Positions 33,479 to 40,941 of a stretch of DNA of 64,000 nucleotides are shown here, one piece after another. This stretch comes from Methanoculleus caldifontis (GTDB lineage: Archaea > Halobacteriota > Methanomicrobia > Methanomicrobiales > Methanoculleaceae). The translations under genes were made by a program, and so were the position numbers. Under the pieces are notes generated by a model. The model saw nothing but the letters and a program-made list of their open reading frames with translations, made no database searches and was not told the DNA's origin. The stretch is from positions 454,208 through 518,207 of the forward strand of contig NZ_WBKO01000002.1 of the NCBI RefSeq assembly GCF_032842345.1. The letters run 5' to 3'. How positions within the stretch are numbered: the first letter of the stretch is position 1; each line of letters starts with the position of its first letter.

Positions 33479-34069
33479 ATGAGCCAGACAAAGGCCGCCC
33501 TCCGCCAGCAGGCAAAAGAAGCCCGGTCCCTTCTCTCCCCTTCAGAGATTGCCGCCCATAGTGCAGCCATAACCCGGCACCTCCTCGACCTCCTCAACGG
33601 CTTCAAAACCGTCATGGCCTACGTATCCAAATCCCCGGAGGCCGAGACGAAAGACCTGATCGTCGCCTTGAACCGCCGGGGCATCCAGGTCGTCGTGCCC
33701 ATCATCGAGCGGGAGACCCACGGCCTCCGCCTCTCCTACCTCCCTGACCCCTCGGTCCTGGTCCCGAGCACCTTCAACGTCCCCGAGCCGATCGGCCACG
33801 AACTGCCGGCCAGGCCGGCGGACGTCGAGGTCGTCGTCATCCCGATGCTCGCCTTCGATGCCGAAGGGAACCGGCTCGGCTATGGGGCCGGGTACTACGA
33901 CCGCTTCCTCTGCCGGTATCCGCACCCGATGAAGGTAGGCGTCGCGTTCTCCAGTCAGCAGGCGCGGAGTATCCCTGCCGACGAGAACGACGTGAAGATG
34001 GATTACATCGTTACGGAAAAGGGGATTATCGAGTGCAACGGGAGAGGGGCAGTAGAAAAATATAAATAA
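33479..34069 (+). CDS. 5-formyltetrahydrofolate cyclo-ligase
   Basis: 196 residues from the ATG at 33479. Converts 5-formyl-THF to methenyl-THF; in methanogens the physiological pterin may differ. Motifs: TKAALRQQAKEARSLLS at the N-terminus, then AFDAEGNRLGYGAGYYDRFL with the nucleotide-binding GxGxGYYDR loop, and VGVAFSSQQ. The longer frame to 33341 is in-frame read-through of the upstream gene's end. TATA-like GCTTTATGG lies about 30 bases upstream. Confidence 0.88.
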   Translation: MSQTKAALRQQAKEARSLLSPSEIAAHSAAITRHLLDLLNGFKTVMAYVSKSPEAETKDLIVALNRRGIQVVVPIIERETHGLRLSYLPDPSVLVPSTFNVPEPIGHELPARPADVEVVVIPMLAFDAEGNRLGYGAGYYDRFLCRYPHPMKVGVAFSSQQARSIPADENDVKMDYIVTEKGIIECNGRGAVEKYK

Positions 34070-34075
34070 TATATC
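34055..34075 (+). promoter_or_regulatory. TATA region of cdc48
   Basis: GAAAAATATAAATAATATATC, the strongest TATA tract in the window, 40-60 bases before the ATG. A partial inverted repeat TTAC-ttatg-GTAA follows at about 34081-34093 and could be a regulator site. Confidence 0.6.
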
Positions 34076-34116
34076 ACACTTACTTATGGTAAACCTAACA
34101 GAAGGAGGTTCATCAC

Positions 34117-36543
34117 ATGACCGATACCGAATCCGTTGAGGTGACCATCAAAGAGGCGGCCCACGAAGACGCCGGACGCGGGATCGCCCGACTGAGCATC
34201 GATACCATGAAGGCGCTCGGCCTCGTCAGCGGCGACGTCGTCGAGATCGAGGGGCGCCAGAAGGCGGCAACGCTGATATGGCCCGGGTTCCCCCAGGATA
34301 CCGGCAGGGCGGTGCTGCGCATCGACGGCAGCACCCGGGGCAACGTCGGGGCGGGGATCGACGACAAGGTCAGGATCCACAAGACCGAGGCCGGATACGC
34401 GAAGAAGGTGACCATTCAGCCGACCCAGCCGATCCGCCTGGTAGGCGGCGAGCAGTACCTGGCGAGGATCCTCCGGGGCCGGCCGGTCACCGAGGGGCAG
34501 CAGATCCGGGTCAGCATCCTCGGCAACCCGCTCACGTTCGTGATCGCGAAGGTGGCCCCGAAGGGTATCGCCATCGTCACCGACAGCACCGAGATCGAGC
34601 TGAAGGAGACCCCGTACGAGCCCAAAGAAGGGAAGCGCGAGACGGGGGCGGCCGACGTCCACTACGAGGACATCGGGGGCCTCGACCGCGAACTGCAACT
34701 CGTCCGCGAGATGATCGAGCTCCCGCTCCGGCACCCCGAACTCTTCGAGCGCCTCGGCATCGAGCCCCCGAAGGGCGTCCTGCTTTACGGGCCGCCGGGA
34801 ACAGGGAAGACGCTGATCGCAAAAGCGGTCGCAAACGAGGTGGACGCTCACTTCATCACGCTATCGGGCCCCGAGATCATGAGCAAGTACTACGGCGAGT
34901 CCGAAGAACGCCTCCGCGAAGTCTTTGAGGAGGCCCAGGAGAACGCGCCTTCGATCGTCTTCATCGACGAGATCGACTCGATCGCGCCCAAGCGGGAGGA
35001 GGTGAAAGGCGAGGTCGAGCGCCGTATCGTCGCCCAGCTCCTCGCGCTGATGGACGGATTAAAGACCCGGGGCCAGGTGGTCGTGATCGCCGCAACGAAC
35101 CTCCCCGACATCATCGACCCCGCCCTCCGGCGCGGCGGCCGGTTCGACCGCGAGATCGAGATCGGCATCCCCGACACCAAAGGGAGGCAGCAGATCTTCC
35201 AGGTCCACACGCGGGGCATGCCGCTTGGTGAGGACGTCAACCTTGACGACTACGCCCGCTCGACGCACGGGTTCGTCGGCGCCGACATCGCCCTGCTCGC
35301 AAAAGAGGCGGCAATGCACGCAATCCGCGGGATCATCCCGCAGATCAAGATCGAGGAGGAGATCCCCGCCGAGATCATCGACCAGCTCCGCGTCACGAAC
35401 GAAGACTTCATCGAAGCGCACAAGCACGTCGAGCCGAGCGCGATGAGAGAGGTGCTCGTAGAGATCCCCGATGTCAAATGGGAGGACGTCGGAGGACTCG
35501 ATGAGGTCAAGGCCGAGCTCGCGGAGGCCGTTGAGTGGCCGCTCAAATATCCGGAGATATTTGCGAGCCTTGAGGCCGAACCCCCCCGCGGCATCCTGCT
35601 CTTCGGACCCCCCGGGACCGGCAAGACACTCCTCGCAAAGGCGGTCGCAAACGAGAGCGAGAGCAATTTCATCTCCATAAAGGGCCCTGAACTCCTCTCG
35701 AAGTGGGTCGGCGAATCAGAACGCGGAGTTCGTCAGGTATTTAGAAAAGCGAGGCAAGCAGCGCCGTCGATTATCTTTTTCGACGAAATAGATGCGCTTA
35801 TGCCGAAGCGCGGAGCTTATATAGGATCGTCGCACGTAACTGAAAGTGTGGTAAGTCAGATCCTGACAGAGCTCGACGGCCTCGAAGAGCTCAACAATGT
35901 CGTGGTTCTCGGCGCTACCAACCGCCCGGACATGTTGGACGAGGCGCTGCTTCGCCCCGGCAGATTGGACCGGATCATCTACGTTCCGCCACCCGACCGG
36001 GAAGGCAGGAAGAAGATCTTCGAGGTGTACCTCAGGAACAGAGAGATCCTCGCAAACGATGTCAACATCGAGGACCTGGTCGACAGGACCGAGGGTTACG
36101 TCGGTGCCGATATCGAGGCGCTGGTTCGTGAAGCCAAGATCTCCGCCATGCGCGAGTTCATCGCCGCAATGGGCAGGAAGAGCGAGGAAGAACGGCGCCA
36201 GGCGATCGGCAACGTGAGGATCACGAGGAAGCACTTCGAAGACGCCCTCTCCCGCGTGAGAGGCACGCTGGACATCGACCGGCTTGAGGAGAACGAGCGC
36301 CACTCCTGGCAGATCCTCTACAACCAGGAGCAGCGGTCGACGCTCGAGGAGGCCGTCTCGACGATCAACCGTGCCAGGATGCGGGAGACAGGGAAGATCG
36401 AGCAGGAAGTCAGGGATCTTACGCAGGCCCTCAAGGAGGGGGTCTATGCAAGAAAGAAAGACTTCGGCGAGATCAGGCGCCTCACGAAGGAGTTGAAGGC
36501 CAGAATCGAACGCCCGCTACCCCAGACGGCTATGGCGTTCTGA
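34117..36543 (+). CDS. Cdc48/VCP-type AAA ATPase
   Basis: 808 residues. The N-domain (double-psi barrel, about 1-190) is followed by two AAA modules: D1 with GPPGTGKT (about 225) and [12 protein letters not shown], and D2 with GPPGTGKT (about 497) and [13 protein letters not shown]; arginine fingers are in the [11 protein letters not shown] and [10 protein letters not shown] blocks. It is an unfoldase that feeds the proteasome and remodels complexes. The last 85 residues form a long charged helix/coiled coil ending LPQTAMAF, without the HbYX end that docks to the 20S core. SD GGAGG is well placed. Bases about 35730-35850 use much more AT-rich codons than the rest. Confidence 0.95.
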   Translation: MTDTESVEVTIKEAAHEDAGRGIARLSIDTMKALGLVSGDVVEIEGRQKAATLIWPGFPQDTGRAVLRIDGSTRGNVGAGIDDKVRIHKTEAGYAKKVTIQPTQPIRLVGGEQYLARILRGRPVTEGQQIRVSILGNPLTFVIAKVAPKGIAIVTDSTEIELKETPYEPKEGKRETGAADVHYEDIGGLDRELQLVREMIELPLRHPELFERLGIEPPKGVLLYGPPGTGKTLIAKAVANEVDAHFITLSGPEIMSKYYGESEERLREVFEEAQENAPSIVFIDEIDSIAPKREEVKGEVERRIVAQLLALMDGLKTRGQVVVIAATNLPDIIDPALRRGGRFDREIEIGIPDTKGRQQIFQVHTRGMPLGEDVNLDDYARSTHGFVGADIALLAKEAAMHAIRGIIPQIKIEEEIPAEIIDQLRVTNEDFIEAHKHVEPSAMREVLVEIPDVKWEDVGGLDEVKAELAEAVEWPLKYPEIFASLEAEPPRGILLFGPPGTGKTLLAKAVANESESNFISIKGPELLSKWVGESERGVRQVFRKARQAAPSIIFFDEIDALMPKRGAYIGSSHVTESVVSQILTELDGLEELNNVVVLGATNRPDMLDEALLRPGRLDRIIYVPPPDREGRKKIFEVYLRNREILANDVNIEDLVDRTEGYVGADIEALVREAKISAMREFIAAMGRKSEEERRQAIGNVRITRKHFEDALSRVRGTLDIDRLEENERHSWQILYNQEQRSTLEEAVSTINRARMRETGKIEQEVRDLTQALKEGVYARKKDFGEIRRLTKELKARIERPLPQTAMAF

Positions 36544-36611
36544 CGGGAGTGCCCGGCACCCATGAGGCGCTCCCTTTCAGGGGCACCCCCCCCATCAAGA
36601 GAGAGAACGTG

Positions 36612-37070
36612 ATGCACATGAGTGACAGTCCAGCAGATATCTTCGAGCAGCTCAACGATTTGATGAAGCGCCTCATGGAGCAGGGGCTCAAAGAGCAGGG
36701 AGATCAGAACAGACCGTTTGCCTACGGATTCAAGATCGTCCTTCACGAAGCCGGCAAGATCGAGACCCCGGCGGAGGAGAAGAAGGCCGTAGCAGCACCG
36801 GCAGAACCCTCGTCCGAGGGGACCATCGAGCCGATAGCAGAGATGTACACGACCGATGACGACGTGACGGTGGCAATCGACCTCCCCGGTGTCGAGAAAG
36901 AGACCATTCACCTGTCACTCATCAACGGTACGCTGACCATCATCGCGGGCACGAGCCAGCTGACCTCCATCGAGGTGCCGGCCGTGGATCCCGACTCCAT
37001 GCGGTCGAACTACAAGCACGGCGTCCTGGAGGTCAAGTTCTCCCGGGGCAAATCGATCAGGATCGACTGA
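36612..37070 (+). CDS. Small heat-shock protein (Hsp20/alpha-crystallin)
   Basis: 152 residues. N-terminal helix FEQLNDLMKRLMEQGL, then a low-complexity region with PAEEKKAVAAPAEP, and an alpha-crystallin/CS-type sandwich with VTVAIDLPGVEKETIHLSLINGTLTII and a short end VLEVKFSRGKSIRID. It follows cdc48 by 68 bases, which fits a protein-quality-control unit. The I-x-I tail motif is absent. ATG at 36612 (GAGAG upstream) or 36618 is the start. Confidence 0.85.
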   Translation: MHMSDSPADIFEQLNDLMKRLMEQGLKEQGDQNRPFAYGFKIVLHEAGKIETPAEEKKAVAAPAEPSSEGTIEPIAEMYTTDDDVTVAIDLPGVEKETIHLSLINGTLTIIAGTSQLTSIEVPAVDPDSMRSNYKHGVLEVKFSRGKSIRID

Positions 37071-37516
37071 GCGTGGGAGGCCCCGCCAGCCCAATACTTT
37101 TTGTCCGGCGGACCTGCGAGGCTGGAGGCCCGGAGCAGACCGGGGCCCGGCCAGGCATACCTGCCGGCACCATCCGTCGCCGGCCCGCACCGCCGGCCCC
37201 GCCCCGGCAGCCCCCCGGAGAGAACGCGCGACGGACTTCGGAGCCCCGGTACGAAGGAGCCCCGAATCGGTGCTTATCCCGGCTGAAATAATAGACGGAC
37301 CCACATAAAAATTTAGAAACGTCAAACCAGAACGAAGTATTCCCGAAATCCCCTTCGGGAGCAGATACTGCGCGGACACGCTTCGATCCGGGAGAAAAGT
37401 TGCTCCGCAGACAGACTGCCGCAGCCAACTATTTTTCAAGGCGGCAACACCTACATATACAGTAATACCTATCTACTAGTCGTAAGGGCATTTGCCCGTC
37501 AGGTAGTGGTGATTAA
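37071..37516. other. GC-rich spacer and long fbp leader
   Basis: 446 bases without a supported gene. The first ~200 bases are very GC-rich with short inverted repeats (GGCCCGG and CCGGGCC types). An AT-rich part follows from 37285, including a hairpin-capable CCCGAAATCCCCTTCGGGA (37352-37370). The TATA-like CTACATATAC (37451-37460) lies 60 bases before the fbp ATG. A structured RNA could be here but none was recognised. Confidence 0.4.
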
Positions 37517-38614
37517 ATGGTCAAAACCACCGTATCCGTGATCAAAGCAGATGTAGGCAGTCTTCCGGGGCACTCCCGCACCCACCCGAAGCTCCTTGAA
37601 ACGGCCGCCCGGATGCTCAAGGAAGCAGAAGGCAGTATCATCATCGACTCGCACGTCACCCACTGCGGTGACGACCTCGAGTTGATCATGACGCACGCCA
37701 AGGGCGAGGACAACGAAGAGATCCACAAACTCGCGTGGAACGTCTTCATCGAATGTGCCCGGATCGCCAAGGAGATGAAACTCTACGGCGCCGGTCAGGA
37801 CCTGCTCGCAGATGCGTTCAGCGGCAATGTTAAGGGAATGGGACCCGGTGTTGCCGAGATGGAGTTTGAAGAGCGCGGTTCGGATCCCATTCTGGTCTTC
37901 ATGGCCGACAAGACCGAACCCGGAGCGTGGAACTACTTCCTCTACCGGATCTTTGCCGACCCCTTCAGCACGTCCGGCCTCGTCATCGACCCCTCGATGC
38001 ACGACGGGTTCACCTTCGAGGTCCACGACGTCATCGCGAAGCGTAAGATCCTCTTTAACACGCCCGAAGAGTCCTACAGCCTCCTCGCCTATATCGGAGC
38101 ACCGAGCCGTTACGTGATCAAGTGCGTACGGAAGAGGAACGGCATGATTGCAGCCTCCACGAGCACCCAGCGCCTGAACCTGATGGCCGGCCGCTATGTC
38201 GGGAAGGACGACCCGGTCATGGTCATCAGGGCACAGAGCGGGTTCCCCTCGGTCGGCGAGGTCATCGATCCCTTCAGGACCCCCATCCTCGTGGCCGGCT
38301 GGATGCGCGGCTCGCACCACGGGCCGTTCATGCCGGTGGGCGTCTGCGATGCAAACTGCACCGCATTCGACGGGCCGCCGCGGGTCATCTGTCTCGGGTT
38401 CCAGGTCAGCGACGGGAAACTGATCGGGCCTGCCGACATGTTCGACGACCCGGCGTTCGACCGCGTCCGCGACAGGTGCTGCGAACTATCCGACGTGCTC
38501 AGGGCCCACGGGCCGTTTGAACCGCACCGCCTCTCGCTTGAGGAGATGGAGTACACCACCCTCCCCGGCGTCGAGAAGCAGTTCGAGAACCGCTGGGAAG
38601 ACCTCCCCGAGTAA
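37517..38614 (+). CDS. Bifunctional fructose-1,6-bisphosphate aldolase/phosphatase
   Basis: 365 residues, the archaeal class V FBP aldolase/phosphatase, the committed step of gluconeogenesis. The N-terminal metal-binding block KADVGSLPGHSRTHP is clear; further conserved segments are SHVTHCGDDLELIMTHAKGE, DKTEPGAWNYFLYRIFADPF and FDGPPRVICLGFQV. Y199-x2-K202 (SRYVIK) shows the spacing of the catalytic Tyr/Schiff-base Lys pair known for the family. SD GGTGATTAA. In a methanogen it works in the anabolic direction. Confidence 0.95.
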   Translation: MVKTTVSVIKADVGSLPGHSRTHPKLLETAARMLKEAEGSIIIDSHVTHCGDDLELIMTHAKGEDNEEIHKLAWNVFIECARIAKEMKLYGAGQDLLADAFSGNVKGMGPGVAEMEFEERGSDPILVFMADKTEPGAWNYFLYRIFADPFSTSGLVIDPSMHDGFTFEVHDVIAKRKILFNTPEESYSLLAYIGAPSRYVIKCVRKRNGMIAASTSTQRLNLMAGRYVGKDDPVMVIRAQSGFPSVGEVIDPFRTPILVAGWMRGSHHGPFMPVGVCDANCTAFDGPPRVICLGFQVSDGKLIGPADMFDDPAFDRVRDRCCELSDVLRAHGPFEPHRLSLEEMEYTTLPGVEKQFENRWEDLPE

Positions 38615-38617
38615 CCC

Positions 38618-38623
38618 TTTTTT
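38618..38623 (+). terminator. T-run terminator after fbp
   Basis: CCCTTTTTTCC directly after the stop. Confidence 0.5.
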
Positions 38624-38833
38624 CCTGGTTGATCCGGAGGCGGCAGGGCATCTGCCGGCCGTTCCCGGTGCCGGATGTGCTAAAGGTGCTAGCGGCTGCC
38701 ATAGCCCAGCGGCCGTTTGTGGCAGCCACCGGTCACCAGCAGCACCTGGCGGTGCTGCGGCTCCTGCTGGCCGTTCGCGGCCACCAGTCGCCCATGCAAA
38801 CCTTAATGAGTGAATATAACCACATAAGAACAG

Positions 38834-39070
38834 ATGGTTAACGGCATTGTACTCCCCGTAAAGAAGGTTTTTTCACTCGTTGACTCTAAGATCGTCGTTG
38901 AGATCAAGGATGACGGCAGGAAGCTCCAGGGCCGGCTTGTGGCGGTGGACGAGCACTTAAACCTGCACATGGACGAGACCACCGAGTACACCGGCGATCA
39001 GCGGGGCCGCGCTCTGGGAACCGTCGTTATCCGAGGCAATAACATCCTGACCATTGCACCCCTACTCTGA
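38834..39070 (+). CDS. LSm/Sm-like archaeal protein
   Basis: 78 residues, single Sm fold: Sm1 with KIVVEIKDDGRKLQGRLVAVDEHLNLHM, Sm2 with GTVVIRGNNILTI. Forms hexa- or heptameric rings that bind U-rich RNA. An upstream spacer (38615-38833) is rich in short inverted GGC/GCC repeats but holds no gene. The wHTH gene begins five bases after the stop. Confidence 0.95.
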   Translation: MVNGIVLPVKKVFSLVDSKIVVEIKDDGRKLQGRLVAVDEHLNLHMDETTEYTGDQRGRALGTVVIRGNNILTIAPLL

Positions 39071-39075
39071 TACCC

Positions 39076-39417
39076 ATGCCTGACCAGGAGGAAGAAGCAC
39101 TCAAGGTCATCCAGTCCCATCGCCAGGGAGTCCTCCAGAGCGAGCTCTGGAAACTTCTTGATATCGACAGCAGGAAGTGCTCCAGGATCGTGAAGCGGCT
39201 GCTGGATGCCGGGTTGATCGAGCGGCTCGAGTTCCGCAGCGACGGCATCAAGACCTACGTTCTCCGAGCAAAGAAGCAGGCGGTCGACCCCTGCGTCATC
39301 CTTGCCGGCGGGGAGATCCTCCCGTGTATCGGGTGCGATCAGGAGTGCACACCGGAAGAGTGCGCGCTCCTCCTTGACTGGATGTACCAACTTGCTCTTG
39401 AAGAGTATCAGGAGTAA
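39076..39417 (+). CDS. MarR/Lrp-like wHTH protein with cysteine-rich tail
   Basis: 113 residues. Winged helix at about 5-65 (VLQSELWKLLDIDSRKCSRIVKRLLDAGLIERLEF), followed by a short domain with four cysteines CIGCDQECTPEEC, likely a metal or Fe-S site. Probably a transcription regulator that senses redox or metal. Co-directional with the LSm gene and five bases apart. No target is evident. Confidence 0.75.
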   Translation: MPDQEEEALKVIQSHRQGVLQSELWKLLDIDSRKCSRIVKRLLDAGLIERLEFRSDGIKTYVLRAKKQAVDPCVILAGGEILPCIGCDQECTPEECALLLDWMYQLALEEYQE

Positions 39418-39532
39418 GGCATCCCATTTTTAAGAACCTGTGACCTTCGAGGATCACCTATCGGCAACTCCTGCCGGCTCGCCTCTCCCCGCACGGCGCA
39501 CCCCCGCGGTGACGCGGCCTTACAGATAGTAC

Positions 39533-39739
39533 GGCTCTGTTGAAACCCTCTCCCTGAGATCGAGCCCATTGCAGGATTATCCATACATCTTGACTCACGC
39601 GAAGCCGCGAAGAACGCGAAAGAGGCTGTCAACACCCATTTCAGGCTTCGCGCCTTCGCGGCTTCGCGTGAGGTCACACCAGTACCCTCTCCACGTAACT
39701 GAGTGTTCTCTAGAGGGTGTAGACCATTTCAACAGAGCC
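39533..39739. mobile_element. 207-bp MITE with 13-bp TIRs and 8-bp target duplication
   Basis: Left end GGCTCTGTTGAAA and right end TTTCAACAGAGCC are perfect inverted repeats of 13 bases. GATAGTAC occurs directly outside both ends (39525-39532 and 39740-39747), an exact 8-base target duplication. The interior has no transposase. The terminal sequence and 8-base duplication resemble IS6-type elements (GGxxCTGTTGxAAA), so it is most likely a non-autonomous derivative. A palindromic CGAAG repeat is nested inside (39595-39682). Confidence 0.85.
39595..39682. repeat. CGAAG-rich palindromic repeat, copy C (inside the MITE)
   Basis: TGACTCACGCGAAGCCGCGA at the left and CGGCTTCGCGTGAGGTCA at the right face each other, so the whole stretch can fold into a long hairpin with a loop of about 30 bases. 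It makes up nearly half of the 207-bp element. Confidence 0.75.
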
Positions 39740-39868
39740 GATAGTACAGATGCCGGAAGTCCTCGGAAGATCTTGCAAGAGCGACACCCGGCCGGTCGGG
39801 ACGGCTCTCCCCGAAGAGAGGAGCCTTCCATTCGCCGAACTCGTAAAAGAGGAGGGATATGACAGCCC

Positions 39869-40288
39869 TCAGGACGGGACCATCTCATCGAGGGCATTCT
39901 TCTTCCGGCAGACGGCGTCGATAACGCCGTGCTGCACGTTGTAGAAACTGTGCGGGACATCGATCTCGCACTCGAGGTCGATGACCGTCTCTTCGTCGCC
40001 CCCGGTGCAGAGGGTTACGGAGTCCCTCTGGAACGTGACGTACGGGGCACCCTGTGCGCGGGCATCCACCACCGCGGTGACATAAATGCAGTCGTCCCCT
40101 TCGACCACCTCGACGTCGGAGACCTCGTCCTCGTTATCCCCGGACGGGTCGGGGTATGCACCCTCAGGGGAGCCGCTGATGATGGTGAACCCGATGATCT
40201 TCGGGTCCTGGAGTGGCATCTCGCTCAAGATCCGCTCCATCAGCCGCGCGATATTCTTGAACATCTCGTCGTATGGATTATTCGCCAT
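39869..40288 (-). CDS. Hsp20-like protein paired with ArsR regulator
   Basis: 139 residues from the ATG at 40288, which overlaps the ArsR gene's end by 11 bases. It starts with MANNPYDEMFKNIARLMERIL, the same kind of amphipathic helix as the Hsp20 at 36612, followed by a GFTII segment parallel to GFKIV there. The second half (IYVTAVVDARAQGAPYVTFQRDSV) fits a divergent alpha-crystallin/CS sandwich. Probably a small chaperone variant. A longer frame to 40330 lacks an SD. Confidence 0.6.
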   Translation of the reverse strand: MANNPYDEMFKNIARLMERILSEMPLQDPKIIGFTIISGSPEGAYPDPSGDNEDEVSDVEVVEGDDCIYVTAVVDARAQGAPYVTFQRDSVTLCTGGDEETVIDLECEIDVPHSFYNVQHGVIDAVCRKKNALDEMVPS

Positions 40289-40904
40289 GTGTACCACGTA
40301 TCCGGTATCTGTCGTTGACTCGTTCGACAAACCCCATCTGCATGAGGCTGCCCAGTCTCTGTTTCAGCTCATCCGTGGACAGGCTGCTCACTTCCTCGAG
40401 TTCCACGATGGTCAGGTCGACGTGGGAGAGGGGGAGAAGGATGGCGTCCAGGTCCCTGTCGTCGACGGCGACGATCTCCCTCGTGCGCACGATCTCGTTG
40501 AATCTCGATTCGATCTCCCGCTCCAGTTGTTCGAGGTTCTCCAGAAGTTCTTCACGAGCCCGGACCATTCTTCCAAGCGCCGCGAGGTTCCTCGTGAATC
40601 GTGCTCTCTGGTCCCCCACAACGGAGGGGAGCGTAACCCCGTCCTGCTTCTGCAGGTTTACGATGACATTGATGTCATGGGAGAGGTAGTAATACTTTCG
40701 CCTGCGCTCGTCCTGGCAGGAGATGAGGAGTTCTTCGCGCTCCATCATCTGCAGATGTTCGATCACCGCCTTCGGACTGAGCACCAGGCGCTCGGAGATC
40801 TCGGTCACGAAACACGGCTTCTGCCTCAGCAGCTCTATTATTCGTCGCCTGTTCCGGTTTCCCAGGATATCAAGGAGACGGGAAACCTCATTGCCCTCAA
40901 GCAT
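40278..40904 (-). CDS. ArsR-family wHTH regulator
   Basis: 208 residues. Winged helix at about 10-75: RRRIIELLRQKPCFVTEISERLVLSPKAVIEHLQMMEREELL with a wing RRKYYYL. The rest is a long helix (FTRNLAALGRMVRAREELLENLEQLEREI) and a second winged-helix-like region (TDELKQRLGSLMQMGFVERVNDRYRIRG). It heads an operon with an Hsp20-like gene, as archaeal heat-shock regulators often do. A near-perfect inverted repeat overlaps its expected transcription start (40907-40923), indicating self-control. Confidence 0.75.
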   Translation of the reverse strand: MLEGNEVSRLLDILGNRNRRRIIELLRQKPCFVTEISERLVLSPKAVIEHLQMMEREELLISCQDERRRKYYYLSHDINVIVNLQKQDGVTLPSVVGDQRARFTRNLAALGRMVRAREELLENLEQLEREIESRFNEIVRTREIVAVDDRDLDAILLPLSHVDLTIVELEEVSSLSTDELKQRLGSLMQMGFVERVNDRYRIRGTHGE

Positions 40905-40906
40905 GT

Positions 40907-40923
40907 TTACTAAATGTTAGTGA
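40907..40923. promoter_or_regulatory. Operator-like inverted repeat at the ArsR promoter
   Basis: TTACTAA-ATG-TTAGTGA has five paired bases in each arm next to the spacer (ACTAA/TTAGT) plus a further matching pair outside. On the minus strand it lies just before the ATG and downstream of the TATA-like TTTTTTATACTC (40926-40938), at the predicted start of transcription. The TATA tract also serves as a T-run beyond the guaB stop. Confidence 0.6.
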
Positions 40924-40941
40924 GTTGAGTATAAAAAAGTG

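Noticed and set aside
37071-37290. RNase P RNA or other structured RNA before fbp
   Set aside because: GC-rich with short inverted repeats, but none of the conserved RNase P or SRP RNA core sequences was seen.
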